A stretch of 64,000 nt of DNA from Pedobacter roseus (GTDB lineage: Bacteria > Bacteroidota > Bacteroidia > Sphingobacteriales > Sphingobacteriaceae). The notes below the pieces were generated by a model. It did not search any database and was not told the DNA's origin. It saw only the letters and a program-made list of their open reading frames with translations. The DNA is taken from assembly GCF_014395225.1 (NCBI RefSeq), contig NZ_CP060723.1, positions 4,216,001-4,280,000 on the forward strand, written 5' to 3'. The translations under genes and the position numbers were made by a program. This document shows positions 42,101 to 51,144 of the stretch, piece by piece (within the stretch, counting starts at the first letter, position 1; the number at the start of each line of letters is the position of its first letter).

Positions 42101-45100
42101 TTAAAATCCAACATTAATACCAATTAAAAACTGACGGGGAGAAGGATAAACACCCTGATCTACCCCTGGAGCAGAGAAAGTATCTGTAATCTGACTCACC
42201 TCCGGGTCCATACCAGTATATTTCGTTATTGTGAATAAATTGGTTGCACTTACATATACCCTCAATTTACTGATTGGCGAATTGGCACCAAATGCTTTGG
42301 CAGTAGGGATTGAGTAGCCAAGCTGTATATTTTTTAACCTTAAAAAACTTCCGTCCTGAATGTAATAGCTCGAAGAGGCAAACTCCAGGTCTGAAGCGCC
42401 GGCATAAGCAGAAGGTGTAAGACTGGTTGGATTTGAAGGACTCCATGCATTTAGCAACCTTGTACTTTTAGCTCCATCAAAAGAAGGGAAATCGGTAAAG
42501 TAGCGTGTAGCCTGGAAAATATCATTGCCCTGAACGCCATAAATAAATGCAGCAATATCAAAGTTTTTGTAAGATGCGTTTAAGTTTATCCCAGCGGTAA
42601 AATTAGGATTTGGATCTCCGATAATGGTCCGGTCTTTAGGATCGATTACCCCATCGCCGTTAATGTCCTGATAACGCAAACCACCAACCCTGGCACCAGC
42701 ATACGATGGATTACTCTGAATATCTGCAGTACTTTGGTAAATCCCGGCAGTTTTGTACCCAAAAAATGAACCAAATGGTGCGCCTTCCTGCAATACACTG
42801 GTTTGTAAACTTCTGTAGTTGCCATAAATCTGGTTAAAAATACCAGGGGCTAACCTTACAATCTCATTTTTGTTTTTAGAGAAATTCAGTCCAATATCAA
42901 ACTTAAACGGATTGTTGTCTTTGATGCCATAATGATAAGCGACATTAAACTCGATCCCTTTATTACTCATATCGCCAATATTTACAAATGGTGAGCTGCC
43001 CAAACCAACCACACTGGATGGTAAAGGAAGGTTATAAAGCATGTCTGATGTTTTTTTACTGTACCAATCAACCGATCCGTCTACAGCACCACCCAACAGA
43101 CTAAAATCAAGTCCAATGTTTAACGCTTTTAACGATTCCCACTTTACATCGGCATTTTGATAGGCATTTTGCCAAACCCCGGTAGTTAAACCATTTGCCC
43201 CACCAACAGCATAAGCAGAATTGATGATAGAACTTTGGAAACGGTTAATATACTGGTATGGCGGTATCCGCTGATTTCCGGTTTGTCCATAACCTACCCG
43301 AAGTTTTAAATCGCTTACCCATTTAATGCTCTTCATAAATTCCTCTTCCGATAATCTCCAGGCCACACTTGCCGCCGGGTAATTACCGTATTTATTGTTT
43401 GGACCAAAGTTTGAAGATCCATCACGCCTGAACGTAATACTTGCCAGATAACGGTCGTGGTAAGAATAATCTACCTTTCCAAATAAAGAAAATAGTGAAC
43501 CAATAGAACCAAAACTAGTATTGCTGATATTGGAAGAACCCGTACTCAGGTAATAATAATCCTGATTGCCCAGAATAAAGAAATCATTTCTGCCCGCATT
43601 TAACTGACGGGACCTTGATCTGATTGCTTCTGTACCAACAAGGACGTTTACACGGTGCAACTCATTAAAAACCTTACTGTAGTTTAAAGTATTGCTCCAG
43701 GTCCATTCAGTGTTATAACCCTGGTATTCGTTCAGGTTATTGGAGTTGTTCCCTTCAGAAAATTCTAAGTTTGGATAACGCATAGACAGACCGTTAAAGT
43801 TTTCGTAACGCAAACCAAAATTGGTTCTCAATACAAGTCCTGGAAGGATATCGCCCTCAGCGAAAACATTTCCGAAGAAGAAATTGCTTTTGTTTTTATT
43901 ATCCTTGGCACGGTAAAGGAAAGCAAGCGGGTTTTCGGCATTTCCCAACTGACTTCCACGACTACCGGCAAAATTTCCGGAAATATCGTAAACCGGGATA
44001 ATGGTAGGGATACGGTAAGCCCATCCCAGTGCACTGCCCTGATCCTGATAACTTCCAGGCGTATTGGGGTTAACACCAAAACCATAACCTTCCGAATAAC
44101 TGTACTGCGCATTTTCGCCAAAACGAACATGTTTATTAAAAGCAGATATACTCGTATTTGACCTCAGATTATACCTTTTAAAACCAGTGTATTTGATCGT
44201 TCCTTTCTGATCCAGGTATCCGCCCGAAAAAGTATAGGTTGCATTTTCGCCACCACCTGTAGCACTGATCTGATAATTCTGGATCGGTGCCGATTCGGTA
44301 ATCTCATCAAACCAATTAGTACCTTCTTTATTTGCCCTTGTAATCTGATAAAATAGATTAGGGTCGCGGCTGTAATTATATTTAGAAGGATCAGCATCTG
44401 CAGCGGTAACATCCTGGCCAAGTTTCGAACCTGCTACCAGATAGTCGGGCAATACAGGAGTTGGCCCTGATCCATAATTTTTACCAGCAGCAACTGTTTT
44501 ACCAGCATTTTTATATCCATCAAATACATATTGAGCATATTGCTGTGGATTCATCATTTCAGGGAAGCTGCCTTTTCGTGGGGCCTGTGTACCATAGTAA
44601 GAATCGAGCGTAATTTTTGGTGCTCCGGCCACTCCTTTTTTAGTGGTAATAATTACTACACCATTATTGGCCCGCGATCCGTAAATAGAGGCTGAGGAAG
44701 CATCCTTCAATACCTGCATACTTTCGATATCGTTTTGATTAAGCCAGGATAATTTACCCTCGAAAGGAACACCATCAATCACATAAAGTGGTTCATTGTT
44801 ATTGATAGTACTGATACCCCTGATACGGATCTGCGGTGTAGAACCCGGCGCTCCATCGTTTATAATCTGCACCCCCGTAGCCTTACCCTGTAAAGCTTCT
44901 ACTGCACTGGCAGCTGGCTGGGCTTTTAACAGGCCCATGCTCACCACGGCCACAGCACCTGTAAGATCCTTTTTACGCTGGCTCGAATAACCGGTTACTA
45001 CCACTTCTGATAATTTGTTGTTTTCGGCCAATAAAACTACAGTCATATTGGTTTGGGTGCCTACAGTAATTTCTTTTGATCCGTAGCCGATAAATGAAAT

Positions 45101-45331
45101 CACCAATACATCGGCAGGTTTTGCAGCAATAGAAAATGCACCATTAGCATCGGTGGTAGTGCCGCCAGGGCCGTTTTTGATTTTTATGGTTGCCCCGACT
45201 ATTGGGAGTTTGTCGTCACTCGCGGTAACTTTCCCGGTTACTTTGGTTTGGGCATTTGCCTTGATTGCAAACAGCATACTCAGGCACAAGAGAACATAAC
45301 TCCTCCTGAAGAAAGATAGTTTTTGTTTCAT
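42101..45331 (-). CDS. susC: SusC/RagA-family TonB-linked outer-membrane transporter
   Basis: 1076 residues. Signal peptide to ANAQ (about 28); CarboxypepD_reg-like domain 29-110 (TKVTGKVTASDDKLPIVGAT, then DANGAFSI and LVISFIGYGSKEI). A TonB-box region follows (LSEVVVTGYSSQRKKDLTG), then the plug (AVEALQGKATGVQIINDGAPGS; IRIRGISTINNNEPLYVIDGVP; LKDASSASIYGSRANNGVVIITTKKG) and a 22-strand barrel to the C-terminus (LRVYVSATNLFTITKYTGMDPE; PRQFLIGINVGF). There is no STN domain, so it is not linked to an anti-sigma FecR-type circuit by sequence. Imports the oligomer captured by SusD, powered by TonB. Confidence 0.96.
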   Translation of the reverse strand: MKQKLSFFRRSYVLLCLSMLFAIKANAQTKVTGKVTASDDKLPIVGATIKIKNGPGGTTTDANGAFSIAAKPADVLVISFIGYGSKEITVGTQTNMTVVLLAENNKLSEVVVTGYSSQRKKDLTGAVAVVSMGLLKAQPAASAVEALQGKATGVQIINDGAPGSTPQIRIRGISTINNNEPLYVIDGVPFEGKLSWLNQNDIESMQVLKDASSASIYGSRANNGVVIITTKKGVAGAPKITLDSYYGTQAPRKGSFPEMMNPQQYAQYVFDGYKNAGKTVAAGKNYGSGPTPVLPDYLVAGSKLGQDVTAADADPSKYNYSRDPNLFYQITRANKEGTNWFDEITESAPIQNYQISATGGGENATYTFSGGYLDQKGTIKYTGFKRYNLRSNTSISAFNKHVRFGENAQYSYSEGYGFGVNPNTPGSYQDQGSALGWAYRIPTIIPVYDISGNFAGSRGSQLGNAENPLAFLYRAKDNKNKSNFFFGNVFAEGDILPGLVLRTNFGLRYENFNGLSMRYPNLEFSEGNNSNNLNEYQGYNTEWTWSNTLNYSKVFNELHRVNVLVGTEAIRSRSRQLNAGRNDFFILGNQDYYYLSTGSSNISNTSFGSIGSLFSLFGKVDYSYHDRYLASITFRRDGSSNFGPNNKYGNYPAASVAWRLSEEEFMKSIKWVSDLKLRVGYGQTGNQRIPPYQYINRFQSSIINSAYAVGGANGLTTGVWQNAYQNADVKWESLKALNIGLDFSLLGGAVDGSVDWYSKKTSDMLYNLPLPSSVVGLGSSPFVNIGDMSNKGIEFNVAYHYGIKDNNPFKFDIGLNFSKNKNEIVRLAPGIFNQIYGNYRSLQTSVLQEGAPFGSFFGYKTAGIYQSTADIQSNPSYAGARVGGLRYQDINGDGVIDPKDRTIIGDPNPNFTAGINLNASYKNFDIAAFIYGVQGNDIFQATRYFTDFPSFDGAKSTRLLNAWSPSNPTSLTPSAYAGASDLEFASSSYYIQDGSFLRLKNIQLGYSIPTAKAFGANSPISKLRVYVSATNLFTITKYTGMDPEVSQITDTFSAPGVDQGVYPSPRQFLIGINVGF

Positions 45332-45912
45332 AGGTTATAATGATAGTTAATGATACTTAGGGTACTGAACTAAAAAAATTGGCAATAGGTAGCACACAAC
45401 AATTTAATTTGCTGCAATTTTTTTAGTAATAATTTAAGATTGACCTTTTTTTTGCCTTTTTAAATCTGGGGCAAATCAATCAGGGTCGAATGCTCATAAA
45501 GGGGATGTACTGTTTTTTTCATATTGTAGTAATTGGTTAGATAGTTGGTTAGAAAATTATATTATTTACTTCATTAATTTATAATACAAAATAAATAAAC
45601 GTAATAAATACATTTAACATAAAATAAATATACAAAAAAAATAATAACAACAGATACACAAATTTTTATCACAGTTTATCTTTCAATAAATAGCAGTTAA
45701 ATAATATTGTTTTAATGTAAGGCATTAAAATGCTGATCCAAGCTGTTATGACATGTATTGGTCCTATTTACATTTTCCATATTTAATTTGTATCTTTGCC
45801 ACTGAAGCAGGAATAAGGGCTTGCCATTCTGAATGGCATATTCTCTCCGCAAGTTAGTCCTTCAATAAATGATCGTTCTAGCTTCTTCGATAAATATTAC
45901 ATAGAAACATAC
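45332..45912. other. 581-bp divergent gap, susC / DEAD-box helicase
   Basis: Strongly A/T-rich, no ORF. The susC side holds short A- and T-runs and no recognised -7 box. A TATCTTTG box for the helicase is at 45791-45798. Its leader (about 45803-45912) contains GCTTGCCATTCTGAATGGCATA, which folds on GCCATTC/GAATGGC (7 bp). That is consistent with a structured 5' leader, as often seen on cold-inducible helicases; this is inference. Confidence 0.55.
45791..45798 (+). promoter_or_regulatory. Putative -7 box of the DEAD-box helicase gene (TATCTTTG)
   Basis: Exact match to TAnnTTTG. A TTG lies at 45758-45760, 30 nt away, too far for a standard -33 element. Predicts a leader of roughly 110 nt. Confidence 0.5.
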
Positions 45913-47214
45913 ATGTTATTCAAAGAATTAAACCTCATTGAGCCAATTTTAAAGGCCCTTGAGACCGAAGGTTATACACAACCTACACCAATACAGGAGC
46001 AATCCATCCCAACAATATTAAAAGGCAAAGATTTATTAGGCTGCGCACAAACTGGCACCGGAAAAACCGCTGCTTTCGCCATTCCGATGTTGCAGTTATT
46101 GCACGAAAAACACATCAATACCAAAGCAACCAAAAACATAAAGGCTTTAATTTTAACGCCAACACGCGAGCTTGCCATCCAGATTGAAGAAAGTTTTAAA
46201 GCTTATGGCCGTAATTTAAATTTACGCCACCTGGTAATTTTTGGAGGGGTTAACCAGCACTCGCAGGTTGAAGCATTAAGAAAAGGCATTGATATTTTAG
46301 TAGCAACGCCTGGCCGTTTATTAGACTTAATGAACCAGGGTTTTATCAGCTTAAACACCATCGAGCTATTTGTATTGGATGAAGCCGACCGTATGCTGGA
46401 CATGGGCTTTATCCACGATGTGAAAAAAGTGGTAGCTAAATTGCCAACAAAACGACAGACTTTGTTTTTCTCGGCTACAATGCCTGATGAAATCCAGAAA
46501 TTGGCCAATACCATTTTATCAAGTCCAACAAAAGTAGAGGTTACCCCTATTTCTTCTACTGCCGAAACGATTGTTCAATCGGTTTATTTTGTAGATAAGC
46601 CCGATAAAAAGAAATTATTGATCCACCTTTTGGAGGATAAAAAGATTGAAACTGCTTTGGTTTTTACGCGTACCAAACACGGTGCAGACAGGATTGTGAA
46701 AGATTTAGCCCATGCAGGCATAAAATCTGCTGCGATTCACGGAAATAAATCGCAAAATGCGCGTCAAAGAGCATTAACAGATTTTAAAGACAGAAAAATT
46801 CGTGTTTTAGTAGCGACTGATATTGCTGCACGTGGTATTGATATCGATCAGTTATCACATGTTTTCAATTTCGAATTACCCAATATCCCTGAATCTTATG
46901 TACACAGAATTGGCCGTACAGGTCGTGCTGGTGCAAACGGTATCGCCATTTCGTTCTGTGATGCAGAAGAAAACGAATACTTACTGGATATCCAGAAACT
47001 GATTAAAATTACGCTTCCCATTGTGGATGATCATCCATACCCGCTAAGCTGGGAAAGCATGTTGGCTAAAAACCAGGTTAAACGCAAACCACAGGCACAA
47101 TCGAAAGGTGGTGGTGGTGCCAAAAAAAGTGGTGATGGCAACATGAGCGGCAAACCGCGCAACGCCAGCAATAACAGAAGGTTTGGCGGAAACAGGAAAA
47201 GAGGAGATAGATAA
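45913..47214 (+). CDS. rhlE: DEAD-box ATP-dependent RNA helicase (RhlE-like)
   Basis: 433 residues. Full motif set: Q motif GYTQPTPIQEQSIP, Walker A AQTGTGKT (45-52), PTRELAIQ, GG...TPGRLLDLM, DEAD in VLDEADRMLDMGF, SAT in FFSATMPDE, then VFTRTK, VATDIAARGIDI and HRIGRTGRAG. The C-terminus (~385-433) is a basic Gly/Ser/Asn-rich tail (KSGDGNMSGKPRNAS...) typical of RhlE/cold-shock helicases, for nonspecific RNA contact. Unwinds RNA in ribosome assembly or mRNA decay. Followed directly by a 7-bp array, then a terminator. Confidence 0.93.
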   Translation: MLFKELNLIEPILKALETEGYTQPTPIQEQSIPTILKGKDLLGCAQTGTGKTAAFAIPMLQLLHEKHINTKATKNIKALILTPTRELAIQIEESFKAYGRNLNLRHLVIFGGVNQHSQVEALRKGIDILVATPGRLLDLMNQGFISLNTIELFVLDEADRMLDMGFIHDVKKVVAKLPTKRQTLFFSATMPDEIQKLANTILSSPTKVEVTPISSTAETIVQSVYFVDKPDKKKLLIHLLEDKKIETALVFTRTKHGADRIVKDLAHAGIKSAAIHGNKSQNARQRALTDFKDRKIRVLVATDIAARGIDIDQLSHVFNFELPNIPESYVHRIGRTGRAGANGIAISFCDAEENEYLLDIQKLIKITLPIVDDHPYPLSWESMLAKNQVKRKPQAQSKGGGGAKKSGDGNMSGKPRNASNNRRFGGNRKRGDR

Positions 47215-47218
47215 AAAA

Positions 47219-47253
47219 GGTAGAAGGTTTAAGGTAGCAAGGCTTAAGGTCTG
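47219..47253 (+). repeat. 7-bp array (AAGGTnn) directly after the helicase stop
   Basis: Units AAGGTAG, AAGGTTT, AAGGTAG, CAAGGCTT and AAGGTCT, starting about 5 nt after the stop codon. The reverse-oriented partner array is at 47347-47381. Confidence 0.75.
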
Positions 47254-47280
47254 AAAACCCACCTTAAAATAACTTTCAAC

Positions 47281-47316
47281 AAAAAACCCGATCTGCAAAA
47301 CGCAAATCGGGTTTTT
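47281..47316. terminator. Hairpin between rhlE and leuS
   Basis: AAAAACCCGAT...ATCGGGTTTTT stem of about 11 bp with A- and T-runs either side; suits both converging genes. It is bracketed by the inverted 7-bp arrays. Confidence 0.85.
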
Positions 47317-47346
47317 ATATTTCTAGCTCAGGCAAGCGCAAGGTAA

Positions 47347-47381
47347 ACCCTCCACCCTATTACCTTTCGCCTTCTACCTCC
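47347..47381 (-). repeat. Reverse 7-bp array after the leuS stop
   Basis: Plus-strand units CCCTCCA, CCCTATT, ACCTTTC, GCCTTCT, ACCTCCC: the reverse complement type of the AAGGTnn array at 47219-47253, with the terminator between. On the leuS strand it also follows directly after the stop. Confidence 0.7.
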
Positions 47382-50168
47382 CTACACTACTACATTAATA
47401 ATCTTTCCTTTAACGAAAATGATTTTTTTAGTCGGTTTTCCATCCAAAAATTTCTGGAACTGCTCATCTGCGAATAGAATTGCTTCTACTTCTGGTTGGG
47501 CTAAAGTTAAACTCAAGTTCAGGTTCATTTTCATTTTACCGTTGATGGAAACCGGATAAGCAAACTCATCTTCTACCAGATATTCTGGTTTAAATGTTGG
47601 GAAAGCCGTATAAGATAAAGTTCCGGCTTCGTTACCCAATTGTACCCAAAGTTCTTCGCAGATATGTGGCGCATAAGGCGAAAGGATAATCACCATATCT
47701 TCCAGAATCTGACGGTTTTTACATTTCAGATCAGTTAATTCATTTACCGCAATCATAAAGCTCGAAACTGAAGTATTGAACGAGAAACGCTCGATATCAT
47801 CCTGTACTTTTTTAATGATTTTATGCAGCGATTTCAGCTCTGCTTTGGTAGGCACGTTATCGTTTACATGAAAAGCCCAGTCTTCATTGTGGAACAAACG
47901 CCAGAATTTACGCAAGAACTTAAATACGCCTTCAATACCATTAGTATTCCAGGGTTTACTTTGCTCTAACGGACCTAGAAACATTTCGTACATGCGCAAA
48001 GTATCGGCACCATAACGCTCAATCAGATCATCGGGATTAACCACATTGAATTTTGATTTCGACATCTTTTCAACCTCAACACCACAAATGTATTTTCCGC
48101 CTTCAAGAATAAATTCTGCATTAGCATATTCTTCTCTCCAGGCTTTAAATTTGGTTAAATCTAAAGTATCGTTTTCAACAATGTTTACATCAACATGTAA
48201 GGCTGAAGTTCTATATTCTTTTCTTAAACCAGCAGAAACATAAGTATTGGTAGGTTTTCCGTTCTCGTCGTTAATGCGGTAAACAAAATTACTTCTACCC
48301 TGGATCATCCCCTGATTAATCAGTTTTTTGAAAGGCTCTTCCTCTTTGGTATAACCTAAATCTTTCAAAAATTTATTCCAGAAACGGCTGTACAATAAGT
48401 GACCGGTTGCATGTTCAGAACCGCCGATGTATAAATCCACATCTTTCCAGTATTCAACCGCCTCTTTTGAAGCAAAATCGTTATTGTTGTTGGCATCCAT
48501 ATAACGGTACCAGTACCAGCTGCTTCCTGCCCAACCCGGCATGGTGCTTAATTCGTAATGACCTCCATCTTTTGGCAACCAGTTTTCGGCCCTGGCCAAT
48601 GGTGGCTCACCTGTTTCGGTTGGCAAATATTTATCAATTTCAGGAAGCAACAAGGGTAATTCTTCTTCTTTAACCAGATAAGGCAATCCATCCTTAAAAT
48701 AAACCGGAATTGGCTCGCCCCAATAACGCTGGCGACCAAAAATCGCATCGCGTTGACGGAAATTCACTTTGGCTTTTCCAACTTTTTCTACCTCTAACCA
48801 ATTATTCAAGAATGCTACAGCTTCTTTATAAGTTAATCCGTTAATAAAACCAGAATTAATGTATTTTCCTTCTTTTGTTGGATCAGCCTGCACATCAATA
48901 TCTTTTTGTCCGTCCAAAATCTGGATAATCGGTAAATTAAAGTGTGTTGCGAATAACCAATCGCGCTGGTCGCCACTCGGCACGCCCATTACCGCACCTG
49001 TTCCGTAACCAGCCAATACATAATCAGCAATCCACAGTTGAACACGTTCACCACTTACCGGATTTATCACATAAGTACCCGTAAAAGCACCTGATACTGT
49101 TTTGGTATCGGCCATACGGTCTAATTCCGATTTCTTTTTAGTTAAGGTAATATAATTTGCAATGTCCTCTTTTTGTTCAGGAGTGGTCAATTCAGCAACC
49201 CATTCATGTTCCGGAGCCAATACGAGGTAAGAAACACCAAAAATGGTATCTACGCGGGTGGTAAAGACTTCGATTTGTTTATCGTTTCCTTCCACCTGAA
49301 ATTTAACAGATGCGCCAACACTCTTACCGATCCAGTTGCGTTGCATTTCTTTAATCGGCTCTGGCCAGTCGATGGTATCTAAACCTTGCAGAAGCCTGTC
49401 TGAATAAGCGGTAATCCGCATACTCCACTGCATCATTTTCTTTTGCTCAACCGGAAAACCACCACGCTCAGAGAAACCATCTTTTACCTCATCATTCGCC
49501 AAAACGGTGCCTAAAGCTGCACACCAGTTTACAGTACTCTCACGCAAATAAGTTAAGCGGTATTTTAACAATTCGATCTGCTTCTCTTCATCTGTAAAAG
49601 TTGCCCAGTCGCTTGGCAAAAATTCTTTGGTATCTTCATCAGAAACGGCTTTTACATCAGCCGTACCCGATGCGTTGAATTTTTCGATCAGGGTGGTAAT
49701 ATCTTCTGCCCTGTCGTTTTCGATGTTATACCAGGAATTGAACAACTGCATAAAAATCCACTGTGTCCATTTGTAATAAGATGGCTCACTGGTACGTACT
49801 TCCCTGCTCCAGTCGAAAGAAAAACCAATCTGATCTAACTGACGGCGATAAGTTGCAATGTTTGCTTCAGTGGTAATGGCCGGATGTTGTCCGGTCTGTA
49901 TCGCATATTGCTCTGCTGGTAATCCGAAAGAATCGTACCCCATTGGGTGCAATACATTAAAGCCTTTAAGGCGTTTGTATCTCGAAAAAATATCTGATGC
50001 AATGTAACCCAGTGGGTGACCAACGTGTAAACCTGCTCCTGATGGATAAGGAAACATATCTAACACATAGTATTTTGGTTTATCAGAATTGCTTTCGGCT
50101 TTAAATGTTTGATGATCTGCCCAGAATTTCTGCCACTTTTGCTCTATTTCTTTGAATTGGTAATCCAT
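47382..50168 (-). CDS. leuS: Leucyl-tRNA synthetase
   Basis: 928 residues. Class I synthetase charging tRNA-Leu: HIGH-type motif HVGH (48-51) in YPSGAGLHVGHPLGY and KMSKS near residue 700 in EVEKMSKSKFNVVNPDDL. The CP1 editing domain lies between (TRVDTIFGVSYLVLAPEH, GTGAVMGVPSGDQRDW), as does the WCAALGTVLANDE zinc-region equivalent. An insertion around residues 145-200 (NIENDRAEDITTLIEKFNAS...) is longer than in E. coli LeuS. A TATTTTCG box lies 26-33 nt upstream of ATG 50168 (plus coordinates 50194-50201). Confidence 0.97.
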   Translation of the reverse strand: MDYQFKEIEQKWQKFWADHQTFKAESNSDKPKYYVLDMFPYPSGAGLHVGHPLGYIASDIFSRYKRLKGFNVLHPMGYDSFGLPAEQYAIQTGQHPAITTEANIATYRRQLDQIGFSFDWSREVRTSEPSYYKWTQWIFMQLFNSWYNIENDRAEDITTLIEKFNASGTADVKAVSDEDTKEFLPSDWATFTDEEKQIELLKYRLTYLRESTVNWCAALGTVLANDEVKDGFSERGGFPVEQKKMMQWSMRITAYSDRLLQGLDTIDWPEPIKEMQRNWIGKSVGASVKFQVEGNDKQIEVFTTRVDTIFGVSYLVLAPEHEWVAELTTPEQKEDIANYITLTKKKSELDRMADTKTVSGAFTGTYVINPVSGERVQLWIADYVLAGYGTGAVMGVPSGDQRDWLFATHFNLPIIQILDGQKDIDVQADPTKEGKYINSGFINGLTYKEAVAFLNNWLEVEKVGKAKVNFRQRDAIFGRQRYWGEPIPVYFKDGLPYLVKEEELPLLLPEIDKYLPTETGEPPLARAENWLPKDGGHYELSTMPGWAGSSWYWYRYMDANNNNDFASKEAVEYWKDVDLYIGGSEHATGHLLYSRFWNKFLKDLGYTKEEEPFKKLINQGMIQGRSNFVYRINDENGKPTNTYVSAGLRKEYRTSALHVDVNIVENDTLDLTKFKAWREEYANAEFILEGGKYICGVEVEKMSKSKFNVVNPDDLIERYGADTLRMYEMFLGPLEQSKPWNTNGIEGVFKFLRKFWRLFHNEDWAFHVNDNVPTKAELKSLHKIIKKVQDDIERFSFNTSVSSFMIAVNELTDLKCKNRQILEDMVIILSPYAPHICEELWVQLGNEAGTLSYTAFPTFKPEYLVEDEFAYPVSINGKMKMNLNLSLTLAQPEVEAILFADEQFQKFLDGKPTKKIIFVKGKIINVVV

Positions 50169-50193
50169 TGCAAGTTTTAAATTTTTAAAGGGG

Positions 50194-50201
50194 CGAAAAT
50201 A
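50194..50201 (-). promoter_or_regulatory. Putative -7 box of leuS (TATTTTCG)
   Basis: Seven of eight match to TAnnTTTG, with C in place of the third T. Same variant as upstream of ftsX and of the small gene at 56601. Confidence 0.35.
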
Positions 50202-50371
50202 CGGAAATTAAGGGGCTTAAAAAAGGAGATTAATGATATTATTTTGCCAACAGAAATACAGAATAAGAAGAAGTTAAGTTTAAAATATCGTCTTTTTGCG
50301 GAGTCAGATATTACCATCTAACTGATTAAATATTTTTTCAAATATTTTTTTAAAGAAAAATTATTCAGCGT

Positions 50372-50452
50372 TACGTCATTCCCGCGCAGGCGGGAATCTT
50401 AATGCATATATAGGGCATTACGATCCCCAATCGAGTTGGGGATGACGATCTA
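50372..50452. repeat. Intergenic palindromic element (CGTCATTCCCGC...GGGGATGACG)
   Basis: Made of two hairpins, CCCGCGCAGGCGGG and ATCCCCAATCGAGTTGGGGAT, within outer CGTCATTCC and GGATGACG ends. It lies in the 357-bp leuS/lipoprotein gap; the rest of that gap is plain A/T-rich sequence plus the terminator at 50474. Confidence 0.75.
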
Positions 50453-50473
50453 TACATATTTGATATAAAAAAA

Positions 50474-50502
50474 TGCGCCATTGATCTAAAACCAATGGCG
50501 CA
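50474..50502 (-). terminator. Terminator of the lipocalin-like lipoprotein gene
   Basis: Perfect 10-bp stem TGCGCCATTG/CAATGGCGCA. On the minus strand it is followed by a run of seven T. Placed 24 nt after the stop codon. Confidence 0.88.
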
Positions 50503-50525
50503 GGCAAATAATCGGGATTAAAATC

Positions 50526-50954
50526 TTATCTTGTTAAGTAATATACTTTAGTAACGTTTGTTTTATCAATTTTAGCAGTAAATTCCAATTTATTCGCAGA
50601 AATACTGTTTATTTTGCAATAATTTAAACCATCATTAATACTCATAGTGAATTGATCCGAATAAATGATCGAATATTCACCAATTGTCCTATTTCCAGAC
50701 AAACTTAGTTCAACCTGATCATCATTATTTGATTTGTAATCAATATAATCACTTGTTGTACCATAATTAACAGTTCCATTAACCTTTTTTGGATCTTTTA
50801 ATGTCTCTTCAGCAGTATAACCTGAAGTTACAATCTTATTTAGCGTCCATTTTCCCATCATTTGAGCTTTTAAAGAAGTTTCATCTTTTTTGCAGGAAAT
50901 AATGGTTGAGGTGAAGAGCATTAACAGACTTAGGATGGTAATTTGTCTTTTCAT
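50526..50954 (-). CDS. Small lipocalin-like lipoprotein
   Basis: 142 residues. Lipoprotein signal MKRQITILSLLMLFTSTIISC (Cys21), then KKDET. The mature ~120 residues contain GKWTLNKIVTSGYTAEE, the G-x-W start of lipocalin-like domains common in Bacteroidota secreted proteins, followed by several short beta strands. Probably binds a small hydrophobic or peptide ligand at the membrane; nothing specific can be said. It has its own terminator and stands alone between leuS and ftsX. Confidence 0.78.
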   Translation of the reverse strand: MKRQITILSLLMLFTSTIISCKKDETSLKAQMMGKWTLNKIVTSGYTAEETLKDPKKVNGTVNYGTTSDYIDYKSNNDDQVELSLSGNRTIGEYSIIYSDQFTMSINDGLNYCKINSISANKLEFTAKIDKTNVTKVYYLTR

Positions 50955-51102
50955 AGTAAATTTTGTTTTAAGAATATCTAATTAACGCCCTTTTAACAAA
51001 TTTCGTACCGTATTTGGCGAAAAAGTAAAATCTCACCAAAGAATCTGATCCTCAAACTAAAAGCTAATCCTATCCGTTAATATTCATTTAGCGATCATTA
51101 AT

Positions 51103-51134
51103 TGGTGTTTATCAGGTATAATTTATATTTTCGC
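51103..51134 (+). promoter_or_regulatory. Putative ftsX promoter (TTG-21 nt-TATTTTCG)
   Basis: TTG at 51103-51105 and TATTTTCG at 51127-51134, 21 nt apart, close to the -33/-7 spacing expected in Bacteroidota. The box ends 10 nt before ATG 51145. The best-spaced promoter pair found in the window. Confidence 0.5.
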
Positions 51135-51144
51135 AGAAACAAAA

